Source: a virus
IMG/VR virus record: IMGVR_UViG_3300025889_000089
Location: 26,575-90,574 of that record
Reading direction: 5' to 3' (one strand)
Length of the DNA stretch: 64,000 nucleotides
Notes under the pieces: generated by a model
The model's database searches: none
What the model saw: the letters and a program-made list of their open reading frames with translations, nothing else
What the model was told of the DNA's origin: nothing
Shown here: in pieces, positions 42,717-49,314 of the stretch
Position numbering within the stretch: the first letter of the stretch is position 1
Layout of the letters: the number at the start of each line of letters is the position of its first letter
Program-made: the position numbers and the translations under genes

Positions 42717-42755
42717 GGTGGGTTCCTAGAAACAGAATACCCACCATTTTATTAT
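42717..42755 (+). terminator. Terminator of the tmRNA
   Basis: GGTGGGT (42717-42723) pairs with ACCCACC (42739-42745), followed by ATTTTATTATT. It may double as the last helix of the coding piece. Confidence 0.75.
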
Positions 42756-42783
42756 TGACAAACTAAAGTAACTATAGTATAAT
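42755..42783 (+). promoter_or_regulatory. Near-consensus sigma70 promoter of a non-coding RNA
   Basis: TTGACA (42755-42760), 17 nt, TATAAT (42778-42783). No gene longer than six codons follows before the terminator at 43004. Confidence 0.85.
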
Positions 42784-42789
42784 GGTCTA

Positions 42790-43032
42790 TGAAATACAGT
42801 AAAAACTCAAGTATAAAGGGAGTTGATACTATGTCGTAGATAAATACTTACAAGTCGTAAGACGGAATATATGATATATTATGGGGCTGATCCCTACAGT
42901 CTATAGTTTAGGCAAAGTGTCCTAATCAAAGAGGTGTTTATTATAGTATATATGAAAGAATACATATACTAAAAATGTAGAGTTTCTAGTATATTTTAGT
43001 CAAAAGGGAGACTAAAAATAGTCTCCCTTTTT
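42790..43032 (+). ncRNA. Unassigned small RNA of about 240 nt
   Basis: Bounded by the promoter at 42755 and the terminator at 43004. Hairpins seen: AACTC/GAGTT (42804-42808 with 42820-42824), CTTAC/GTAAG (42847-42851 with 42857-42861) and TAGTATAT/ATATACTA near 42945-42971. It contains two tiny frames: AAAGGGAG, 8 nt, ATG-TCG-TAG at 42831-42839, and ATG 42952 to TAA 42972 (MKEYIY). The first is a minimal start-stop frame behind a strong ribosome-binding site that a hairpin could hide. No match to 6S, RNase P or tRNA that I can see. Confidence 0.6.
43004..43032 (+). terminator. Strong intrinsic terminator
   Basis: AAGGGAGACTA (43004-43014) pairs with TAGTCTCCCTT (43019-43029), 4-nt loop and T tail. 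Confidence 0.93.
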
Positions 43033-43034
43033 AC

Positions 43035-43063
43035 TTGACTGATACCATATTATATGGTATAAT
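43035..43063 (+). promoter_or_regulatory. Promoter with perfect palindrome in the spacer
   Basis: TTGACT (43035-43040), 17 nt, TATAAT (43058-43063). ATACCATAT-T-ATATGGTAT (43042-43060) is a perfect inverted repeat that fills the spacer and half the -10 box, so it is an operator candidate. Confidence 0.8.
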
Positions 43064-43096
43064 CATCCATCAACATTTATTACAGAGGAGTCCAAA

Positions 43097-43318
43097 ATGG
43101 CTAAAGGAAAAAAACCATCAGGTAAGACTTACGTATCAAAGGGTGAACGCCGCAATGTAGCAAAGTCAATTACGAAGGCGATGAAGCGTGAGCGTACTGG
43201 TGGTGAAAAGATGATGTATGCTTTGGAAGCATATAAGAAGGGTTTCAAGGTCAAAAAGTTTGGTTTTGATAGCCTTCCAGAATATCGTTTCAACCGCTAT
43301 GGCGGAACAAAAAAGTAA
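43097..43318 (+). CDS. Small basic early protein
   Basis: 73 aa with a CAGAGGAGT site. Lys- and Arg-rich (MAKGKKPSGKTYVSKGERRN...), so it may bind nucleic acid or ribosomes. It has its own operator-bearing promoter right after the tmRNA region, which hints at a linked role, but no family is recognised. Confidence 0.65.
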   Translation: MAKGKKPSGKTYVSKGERRNVAKSITKAMKRERTGGEKMMYALEAYKKGFKVKKFGFDSLPEYRFNRYGGTKK

Positions 43319-43327
43319 AATAATATA

Positions 43328-43355
43328 TTGACATATCACAGGAATGTGGTATAGT
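43328..43355 (+). promoter_or_regulatory. Promoter with inverted repeat, leaderless endolysin
   Basis: TTGACA (43328-43333), 16 nt, TATAGT (43350-43355), 6 nt, ATG 43362. ATATCACA-4 nt-TGTGGTAT spans the spacer, an inverted repeat with one mismatch, related to the one at 11546. Confidence 0.7.
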
Positions 43356-43361
43356 AAATAT

Positions 43362-44069
43362 ATGATGTACTCACCAAAGAAAATAGTCTTGCTTCTTACA
43401 GCAAGCTTTGTAGTTGGAGCAGTATCCGCCAAAATGTTTTCGGAAAAGGCTACTGCTTCTATTCCCGATGACGCTCCTGTTATTGAAGCAGTTCCTATTG
43501 AGCGTGTATTGGAAGTAGGACCGTTAAAGGCTACTGCTTCTATTCCAGATAACGCTCCTGTTATTGAAGCAGTTCCCGTTCAACGTGTGTTTGAAATAGG
43601 ACCGTTACCAGAACCGTTTCCTTGGGAAGAAACAAAGGGAACAATCCTTGATTGCGAACAGGAACGCCAGAGTGAGCGTATTGCTTTGGCTTGTAATATC
43701 TATCACGAAGCCCGTGGTGAAACTCTTAAAGGTCAAGTTGCCGTTGCTTTGGTGACTCGTAATCGTGTGAAATCTGAAAAATACCCCGATAGCTATAGTG
43801 AAGTGGTTTGGGAAATCCGCCGTTCAGCCAAAACCAAACGCCGTGTAGCACAGTTCTCTTGGGCGTTGGATGGTAAGCATGATAGGATTTACGATATTCA
43901 ATCATGGAGAACTGCTTGGGAAATCGCGGGTGATGTTATTGCTGGTAAGTATAAAGACTTTACCAATGGTTCTTTATGGTATCACGCCAAGAAGGTGAAA
44001 CCAGTATGGCGTAAAAAGTTTGAGGTTGCTGCGGTTATTGGAGAACATATCTTTTATCGCAAAAAGTAA
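43362..44069 (+). CDS. SleB-type cell wall hydrolase (endolysin) with signal anchor
   Basis: 235 aa from ATG 43362. Residues 5-25 (PKKIVLLLTASFVVGAVSA) are a signal or signal-anchor segment. A tandem 27-residue repeat (KATASIPD...EVGPL) links it to the catalytic domain. ALACNIYHEARGE is the SleB/Hydrolase_2 motif with its catalytic Glu, then VALVTRNRV, QFSWALDGK and GSLWYHAKKVKPVW. It cuts peptidoglycan. Secretion by the host Sec system would allow lysis without a classic holin. Confidence 0.9.
   Translation: MMYSPKKIVLLLTASFVVGAVSAKMFSEKATASIPDDAPVIEAVPIERVLEVGPLKATASIPDNAPVIEAVPVQRVFEIGPLPEPFPWEETKGTILDCEQERQSERIALACNIYHEARGETLKGQVAVALVTRNRVKSEKYPDSYSEVVWEIRRSAKTKRRVAQFSWALDGKHDRIYDIQSWRTAWEIAGDVIAGKYKDFTNGSLWYHAKKVKPVWRKKFEVAAVIGEHIFYRKK
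43446..43607 (+). repeat. Tandem repeat of 81 nt, two copies
   Basis: Copies 43446-43526 and 43527-43607 in the endolysin linker, in frame. They differ mostly at silent or conservative places. Confidence 0.92.
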
Positions 44070-44075
44070 TAAATA
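44069..44075 (+). promoter_or_regulatory. Late promoter, leaderless gene
   Basis: ATAAATA overlapping the endolysin stop, 5 nt, ATG 44081. Confidence 0.6.
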
Positions 44076-44080
44076 ACTTT

Positions 44081-44788
44081 ATGTTATTGAATGAACTTTT
44101 TAATAAAACGCAGACTTTCGTAGTTGAAGGCGGGAAAGTGTTCAAGGATGCAGATAAAAATCCGCTGACACAACGTATTAATCGTGATGACGTAGAACCA
44201 ACTGTTCGCTGGTTAGAAGATTTAACTGGTCTAAGTTTAGTTGACAATATGCTAGGCACCACTGGCAAAAAAGACACAAGTGGCGATTTAGATTTAGCAG
44301 TTGATGAAAATGAAATAGATAAAGATACACTAGTAAAAATTCTTTTACAAAAAGGTGTTGATAAAACAGACATCAAGAAGAGTGGCGACAATGTGCATTA
44401 TAAGACGCCAATAAATGGTGAACCAGTCAATGGATATGTACAAACCGATTTTATGTTTGGTAATCCACAGTGGCAAAAGTTTAGTATGCAAGGCAGTGGT
44501 GAAGAAAGTAAGTTCAAAGGTGTTCATAGACACATTCTTCTATCAAGCATTGCGAAAACTATGGGATATAAGTGGAGTTACAAGAACGGTCTTGTTGACA
44601 GAGAAACCAATGCTGTTCTTGATGGCGGCAAAAACCCCGTAATAATTAGCAAGACTTTAGGTATTCCTATTCAGAATCTAAATGATGTTGATGGTATTAT
44701 CACGGCTATAAAAGACCGACCAAATTATCAAGAGTTAGTAGCAGACGCCAGAGAAACTTTTGCAAGAGACAATCTGGAACTGCCATGA
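44081..44788 (+). CDS. Nucleotidyltransferase-like protein
   Basis: 235 aa. MLGTTGKKDTSGDLDLAVDENEID near residue 60 fits the G-(S/T)...D-x-D core of the Pol-beta nucleotidyltransferase superfamily. TDFMFGNPQWQKF near 125 could give the third acidic residue. Members add nucleotides to RNA, protein or small molecules. The start MLLNELFNKTQTF resembles a head-targeting leader. Coupled to the ligase-like gene. Confidence 0.6.
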   Translation: MLLNELFNKTQTFVVEGGKVFKDADKNPLTQRINRDDVEPTVRWLEDLTGLSLVDNMLGTTGKKDTSGDLDLAVDENEIDKDTLVKILLQKGVDKTDIKKSGDNVHYKTPINGEPVNGYVQTDFMFGNPQWQKFSMQGSGEESKFKGVHRHILLSSIAKTMGYKWSYKNGLVDRETNAVLDGGKNPVIISKTLGIPIQNLNDVDGIITAIKDRPNYQELVADARETFARDNLELP

Positions 44789-45930
44789 GATTTTTTGAAT
44801 TCGCCAATCCACTCGTAGAGGATGAACTACTTATGGAAGCTGCCCGTATCCAACACGCAGAAGATGTTGTTTTTTGGGAAGGAAGTAAGGGTGCAATAAG
44901 AGCATTGCATAGTTTGAGAAATATGGACAAAGGCTCCCATAAAGATACTACTATAAAGTGGGATGGTAGTCCTGCTGTTATTTTCGGGCGTGATGAAGAA
45001 GGTAACTTTATCTTCACTGATAAATCAGGTTTTACCGCAAAAGGTTATGATGGTAAGGCAAAGAGTGCAGAACATCTAGAAAAAATGCTAACGAGCCGCC
45101 CCGGTTTCGCCAAAAATCCAAAAGGGTATGGTCCATTTATTGCTGCAATGAAATCTGCCTACAATAGTTTTGAAAGAGCAGTTCCGTTGGATTACCGTGG
45201 ATTCTTCAAAGGAGACATGCTTTATTTCACTACACCGAAAGTAAAGAATGGCGAATACGTTTTCACTCCAAACATCGTAACGTATAGCGTTGACGTAGAC
45301 AGTGAGCTAGGAAACAAAATAGGTAAAAGTGTAGCTGGTGTAGTTATTCATAGACAAGTTGGGCCAGATGGAACAGAAAGTCCATTGGATGGATATGACA
45401 TATTCCAAGGCGAAGAAGTTTTGGTTGTCCCACCGGTTACCGTTGAAAAGGAACCATTTGTTCCACATGATAGCTTGAATATATTAGAGAAGATTATTAA
45501 GAAAGATGCGGCGGCGATTGATACAATGCTTGACACTGATACGTTACGTGCTTTGAAGATAACTGATTTCCCCCAAGTCTTGTATGCCTATACCAATAGT
45601 AAAGTCGATACAGGTCTTACCGAAATGGGCAAGGATTTTGGTGCGTGGCTAAAGAACTCGAAACTAAGTGAACGAAAGAAACAAAATATCGCCCAATACA
45701 TTTCCGAAAATAGTGCTGGATGGAAAGCATTATGGGAAGTTGTCGGTGGCATTATGAAAGCAAAAGACGAAATAATCTATGATATCGATTCACAAGGTAG
45801 TACTGTCAAACAAAGCATTGCTGGACAAGGCGGCGGCGAAGGTTATGTCTTAGCCCATCCAGAAGGCGATATAAAACTAGTCCCGCGAGAATACTTCTCA
45901 AAAGCAAACCGTGCAGCAAGGATGACATAA
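44785..45930 (+). CDS. Ligase-like nucleotidyltransferase (K-x-D-G family)
   Basis: 381 aa. TTIKWDGSPAVIFGRD near residue 55 is the adenylation motif of DNA/RNA ligases and capping enzymes (K-x-D-G with Lys58). EGYVLAHPEGDIKLVPRE near 360 fits motifs IV and V (E-G-x-V ... K-L). The middle differs from known ligases, so it may join or cap an unusual substrate. It begins MRFFEFANPLVED, a head-targeting-like start. It lies between two other nucleotidyl-transfer genes. Confidence 0.65.
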   Translation: MRFFEFANPLVEDELLMEAARIQHAEDVVFWEGSKGAIRALHSLRNMDKGSHKDTTIKWDGSPAVIFGRDEEGNFIFTDKSGFTAKGYDGKAKSAEHLEKMLTSRPGFAKNPKGYGPFIAAMKSAYNSFERAVPLDYRGFFKGDMLYFTTPKVKNGEYVFTPNIVTYSVDVDSELGNKIGKSVAGVVIHRQVGPDGTESPLDGYDIFQGEEVLVVPPVTVEKEPFVPHDSLNILEKIIKKDAAAIDTMLDTDTLRALKITDFPQVLYAYTNSKVDTGLTEMGKDFGAWLKNSKLSERKKQNIAQYISENSAGWKALWEVVGGIMKAKDEIIYDIDSQGSTVKQSIAGQGGGEGYVLAHPEGDIKLVPREYFSKANRAARMT

Positions 45931-45931
45931 A

Positions 45932-46570
45932 ATGAGCGACATTTCATACTTACGCAAACTAATGGATGCGGTTGAAAACCCGTCAAAGATTATTGCTATC
46001 TATCCTGGTCGCTTTCATCCTTTCCACAAGGGACACGCAAGCGTATATGATTTCCTCGTTCAAAACTATGGCGATGCTTATATCGCAACATCAGCAAAGG
46101 TAGACCCACCAAAATCCCCATTCACATTTGACGAAAAGAAAATGATGATGGAGTTTTCTGGTGTCCCAGCCGATAAAATCGTTCAGTGCCGCCAACCATA
46201 TGTTCCAGTAGAAATCTTACAAAACTTTGATGAAACTGTTGATAAGGTTGTATTTGCTGTATCACAGAAGGATATGGACGAAGACCCACGTTTCCAGTTC
46301 AAGCCAAAGCGTGATGGTTCAGCACCATATTTCCAGCCTTGGACTGACGATGAAAGTATGCAACCGTTCAGTAAGCACGGTTATATTCGTGTAGCACCTA
46401 CACTGGACTTTGATGTATTGGGTGAGCCAATGCGTTCCGCTACACAGTTGAGGGCACAGTTCGCCCAAGCAGATGGCGACACACAAAAAGCAATCATTGA
46501 AGACCTTTATGGTTCTTATGACGAAACCATCCATAAGATTATGTATATCAAACTAAAAGGAATGAGATAA
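45932..46570 (+). CDS. Cytidylyltransferase-fold enzyme (NMN adenylyltransferase-like)
   Basis: 212 aa. IIAIYPGRFHPFHKGHASVYDFL near residue 18 contains the H-x-G-H nucleotide-binding motif, and MRSATQLRAQF near 168 matches the ISSTxIR-type second motif. These enzymes link a nucleotide to a phosphate-bearing small molecule, as in NAD or lipid-head synthesis. A related fold is used by NadM and NadR in phage NAD salvage. Substrate unknown. Confidence 0.7.
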   Translation: MSDISYLRKLMDAVENPSKIIAIYPGRFHPFHKGHASVYDFLVQNYGDAYIATSAKVDPPKSPFTFDEKKMMMEFSGVPADKIVQCRQPYVPVEILQNFDETVDKVVFAVSQKDMDEDPRFQFKPKRDGSAPYFQPWTDDESMQPFSKHGYIRVAPTLDFDVLGEPMRSATQLRAQFAQADGDTQKAIIEDLYGSYDETIHKIMYIKLKGMR

Positions 46571-47265
46571 TGAGACTTCACGAAATCACCGAAGGCATCC
46601 TTGATCCAGATCAAGAGTTTATGCAGCGTTTCACATACGCTGTTGAGGACGCCGCACGTGAATACGCAGAGTTTCTAAAAGACAATAACGACCAAGACGA
46701 TCCAGAAGAACTTGCTTCTATCCTTGAAACATTCTTTGAGGAAGAAGACCTACCCATTACCGTTCATGTTGGTGAGTCTGGACGAAATGCTGTTGATTGG
46801 TATATCCAAGCCGCACAAGTCACAGGTAGTGGCGAAATGGACCTGATACTTGACCCTGATAGTATTGATGGGCATTGGGGTCCAGAAACATTCATTGATG
46901 TGATGACGAAAACATTTGAGCATGAAACAATCCATCTACAACAGCGTGATCGTATGGGTGCAGACAAATATAACAAACTACCATCTGGCTATATGAAAGG
47001 TCTAAAGAAGGCAGAAAAAACAGGTAAAGAGCGTGACCTTATGAGAACCTATTTCCGTGACCCACAAGAGTTGATGGCACACGGACACGACATTTACCGT
47101 GAAGTTATCAAACTTTCTGATCCAGAAGCGGTATTACGAAACCCCGAAAAACACCGTGAAGACCTACCAACATACGACAAACACCGCCAAATCTTCCCAC
47201 CAAACGCCAAACCTTTACAGCGTATGATGAAATACGCCTATCAATATTTCCAAAAAAACGCTTGA
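46570..47265 (+). CDS. Zinc metalloprotease-like protein with head-targeting-like start
   Basis: 231 aa. TFEHETIHLQQRDR near residue 118 is an H-E-x-x-H zinc site, and YFRDPQELMAHGHDIY could give the third ligand. The start MRLHEITEGILD resembles the cleaved leader of T4 Alt. The gene could be an injected protease or a maturation protein. Coupled by TAATG. Confidence 0.6.
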   Translation: MRLHEITEGILDPDQEFMQRFTYAVEDAAREYAEFLKDNNDQDDPEELASILETFFEEEDLPITVHVGESGRNAVDWYIQAAQVTGSGEMDLILDPDSIDGHWGPETFIDVMTKTFEHETIHLQQRDRMGADKYNKLPSGYMKGLKKAEKTGKERDLMRTYFRDPQELMAHGHDIYREVIKLSDPEAVLRNPEKHREDLPTYDKHRQIFPPNAKPLQRMMKYAYQYFQKNA

Positions 47266-47289
47266 CATAATCATAATCTGTGCTATACT
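47262..47289 (+). promoter_or_regulatory. Early promoter of the TTGACA-N16-TATACT family
   Basis: TTGACA (47262-47267), 16 nt ending TGTGC, TATACT (47284-47289), then GTATACAG. Confidence 0.8.
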
Positions 47290-47313
47290 GTATACAGATT
47301 GATGGAGATATCT

Positions 47314-47598
47314 ATGTGGAATGAACCCCCCAACAGCTTTACTTTCTGTGACGAGAATGCTTCCCCCGAAGATGTGGAACTGTTTCTTGGTCCTGATCCC
47401 GAAGAAAAAACCACCTTCATTCGTTTTGGTGAAGACTTCACGATGGCTGATGTAGCCGTCGCCACGGGCAAGTTCCCGTCCAAATCACAGGCTCGTAAGA
47501 ATGGTTGGGATGGTGATATCCCCACTGGTTTCACTGAAAAAACTCTTGGTAAGAACGCCAAGAAGGTTCACATCTGGATTTTCAAGAAGTTCGACTAA
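47314..47598 (+). CDS. Early protein, S4-like block
   Basis: 94 aa from ATG 47314, with GGAG 6 nt before it. VATGKFPSKSQARKNGWDGDIPTG near residue 50 resembles an S4-like RNA-binding helix pair (K-F-x-x-S-x-x-x-A-R-K). The next gene, coupled by TAATG, is an Smr nuclease, so a ribosome or RNA link is plausible but unproven. Confidence 0.5.
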   Translation: MWNEPPNSFTFCDENASPEDVELFLGPDPEEKTTFIRFGEDFTMADVAVATGKFPSKSQARKNGWDGDIPTGFTEKTLGKNAKKVHIWIFKKFD

Positions 47599-47837
47599 TG
47601 CCACTTGACCTTCACGGATATCACACCCACGATGGCTGGAAACGCTTTATGGATGAAGTGGATGATGCCTATGATCGTGGTGTAAAATCATTCAAAGTGA
47701 TCACTGGCAAAGGTCAGATGCGTGTAGAGTTTCGCATTTGGGCAGAGAACCATTCTAAAGTGCGTAAAGTTGAACTGAACAAAGATGGCGGAAGTTTCAA
47801 AGTAACATTACGCAAAAAACCACTTGACAAATCCTAA
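47598..47837 (+). CDS. Stand-alone Smr-domain nuclease
   Basis: 79 aa, essentially one Smr domain. PLDLHGYHTHDGWKRFMDEV at the start gives the D-L-H-G motif and FKVITGKGQMRVEF gives the T-G-K-G loop. Smr proteins include SmrB, which cuts mRNA between collided ribosomes and hands them to tmRNA, and MutS2. The typical loop is H-G-x-G; here it is T-G-K-G, as in many small alphaproteobacterial Smr proteins. Expression is early. Link to the phage tmRNA is inference. Confidence 0.85.
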   Translation: MPLDLHGYHTHDGWKRFMDEVDDAYDRGVKSFKVITGKGQMRVEFRIWAENHSKVRKVELNKDGGSFKVTLRKKPLDKS

Positions 47838-47856
47838 ATCTGTGCTATGATAAATA
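47824..47856 (+). promoter_or_regulatory. Overlapping early and late promoters
   Basis: TTGACA (47824-47829), 16 nt ending TGTGC, TATGAT (47846-47851), which runs into the late box GATAAATA (47849-47856). The TCAGGAG site precedes ATG 47875. Confidence 0.7.
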
Positions 47857-47874
47857 CATAGTCAGGAGAAAACA

Positions 47875-48075
47875 ATGATTGAAGTCAAAGTAAAGAATGT
47901 TGTCAACGAAGCCACTGGTGAAGTGGAAGAAGTTATCGTCAATGAAGAAGAAGTTGCCGCTTACCTTGCTGAATCCGAAAAGGGCATTGAGGAAGCGGAA
48001 GTTATTGCTCCTGAGAACTTCTTAGAACATACCCGTAGCCGCATCGCAGAGCGCCGTAAGCAACTTGGAAAATAA
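47875..48075 (+). CDS. Small acidic hypothetical protein
   Basis: 66 aa, Glu- and Val-rich, helical. VIVNEEEVAAYLAE and ARSRIAERRKQ pieces, no family. Served by the dual promoter. The next gene begins 1 nt after its stop. Confidence 0.65.
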   Translation: MIEVKVKNVVNEATGEVEEVIVNEEEVAAYLAESEKGIEEAEVIAPENFLEHTRSRIAERRKQLGK

Positions 48076-48612
48076 ATGCGTTTATGGGAGTTCATAACAG
48101 AAACGAGCAGAGGCATTACTGGCATCAAAGAGACTGATGGTTACATCGATTCTTTGATTGATATCATAGACAAACATCCCGCCGCTGAAAAAATCATTGA
48201 AGATGCAATGAAGAAGTTCATTGCGGTAAAGACTCGTGATTCACAGGAACCTTACAACAATAAGGATTACGGTCACCAAGGCGTACTGAAAGGTTATAAA
48301 CACGTTCATCTTCTAAAAAGTAATAAAATAAGCAATGGTACGAACCCTGTGGTTTTGTATTATCGCATTGAGGCTGGTATTCTTATTTTGGTTCATATAC
48401 AGTTTCATATCAACGCCGCCAATAGAAGTAGTGAAGATAAGCGTTTAGTCAAAAAACTACGCAGAGCAGAACAGAACGATACATCTATGGTAATGCCAGT
48501 AGATGACCCAACTGAAAAGAAGAAAACACAAGGCGACTATAATCAACAAAAGAAAGACGATTATAAAGACCAGCAATGGTACAAAGATCAACAAGAGTTC
48601 TATAACCACTAA
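48076..48612 (+). CDS. Hypothetical protein with head-targeting-like start
   Basis: 178 aa. MRLWEFITETSRGITG matches the MR-x-x-E-F-I-x-E form. The C-terminal 60 residues are Gln-, Lys- and Asp-rich and repetitive (QQKKDDYKDQQWYKDQQEF). Possibly an internal head protein. Confidence 0.55.
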   Translation: MRLWEFITETSRGITGIKETDGYIDSLIDIIDKHPAAEKIIEDAMKKFIAVKTRDSQEPYNNKDYGHQGVLKGYKHVHLLKSNKISNGTNPVVLYYRIEAGILILVHIQFHINAANRSSEDKRLVKKLRRAEQNDTSMVMPVDDPTEKKKTQGDYNQQKKDDYKDQQWYKDQQEFYNH

Positions 48613-48626
48613 CAAAAGAGGGGCAT

Positions 48627-48908
48627 ATGCCCGATCAACTTACTAAAGAACAGTTCTGGCATATCCTGTCTTCGCCGATTATTGCTCGTCAATGCGGCAC
48701 TTGCAAATACGAAGATAGAGAAGGGGATGAATGTTTTCATCCTACTGCTGCACGGAAGCCATTTGAGTTTATATCGGGGCAGATGGTTGACGATATCAAA
48801 TGCTCTGGTTATTACCATGATGGACTCAGTTTTGACCGTGAAGTGTACGAAGCGGATTGGGGTAACCATATCGTAGACCTTTGGGAGTGGAACGGTGAAA
48901 CTTACTAA
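48627..48908 (+). CDS. Cysteine-containing hypothetical protein
   Basis: 93 aa with an AGGGGC site. CGTCKY...CFHP near residue 23 and a later C-S-G-Y-Y may make a small zinc-binding unit. Overlaps the deaminase gene. Confidence 0.55.
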   Translation: MPDQLTKEQFWHILSSPIIARQCGTCKYEDREGDECFHPTAARKPFEFISGQMVDDIKCSGYYHDGLSFDREVYEADWGNHIVDLWEWNGETY

Positions 48909-49314
48909 TAAAGAGAAGCGTTTATTTGACTTTCTCAAACGACAGGCTATTGATGTTGAGCCTGTGAGGTCTTCCCGTATCGTTGCTGCTGTTGTACTCA
49001 ATGGGCAGATTATTAGCGTTGGGAATAACTCAATGAAGTCCCATCCGTTTGCCGCCAAGTATGGTAAGAATGAACACGCCGTGTTTCTTCATGCTGAAAC
49101 GGACGCTATCAAAAAAGCGTTGAACCATCTTGGTCCCAAAGATTTTAGTAAAGCAACGCTATATGTCCAGCGAGTAAAGCGACCAGACCCATCTAGGAAG
49201 AGAGGTTGGGTGAATGGTTTGTCCAAGCCGTGCCGTGGATGTATGAAAGCGGTTGTTGAGTTTGATTTTAAAAAGGTTGTTTATTCAACCGACGAAGGAT
49301 ATGAAGTCTTATAG
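48895..49314 (+). CDS. Zinc-dependent deaminase (cytidine/dCMP type)
   Basis: 139 aa from GTG 48895. FLHAETDAIKKAL near residue 59 (H-A-E) and SKPCRGCMKAV near 109 (P-C-x-x-C) form the zinc and catalytic site. It might deaminate dCMP for dUMP supply, or a base or nucleoside. T4-like phages carry a longer dCMP deaminase, so substrate is uncertain. Confidence 0.8.
   Translation: MKLTNKEKRLFDFLKRQAIDVEPVRSSRIVAAVVLNGQIISVGNNSMKSHPFAAKYGKNEHAVFLHAETDAIKKALNHLGPKDFSKATLYVQRVKRPDPSRKRGWVNGLSKPCRGCMKAVVEFDFKKVVYSTDEGYEVL

Larger units (their letters stand above)
42478..42746 (+). ncRNA. ssrA: Two-piece circularly permuted tmRNA
   Basis: The acceptor piece comes first. It has a 5' hairpin (42484-42489 with 42497-42502), a T-arm (GGGGA 42514-42518, loop TGCAATT, TCCCC 42526-42530) and the 3' acceptor strand CCGGTCC (42531-42537) with discriminator A42538. 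After a 29-nt intervening piece comes the coding piece, whose 5' strand GGGCCGG (42568-42574) pairs fully with CCGGTCC. The third pair is G-U (42570 with 42535), the alanine identity mark. GGATCGACAGG follows, as in tmRNA D-arms. The tag frame (GCA 42656 or 42659 to TAA 42701) encodes (A)ASNDNAIEDIRLAA. CCA is not encoded. The permuted order is the alphaproteobacterial type. Confidence 0.9.

Noticed and set aside
42841-42960. Possible tRNA in the non-coding region (GGGGCTGATCCC segment)
   Set aside because: No cloverleaf with a T-arm or acceptor stem could be formed.
42790-43032. 6S RNA or RNase P RNA
   Set aside because: No long double hairpin with central bubble and none of the conserved RNase P blocks are visible.
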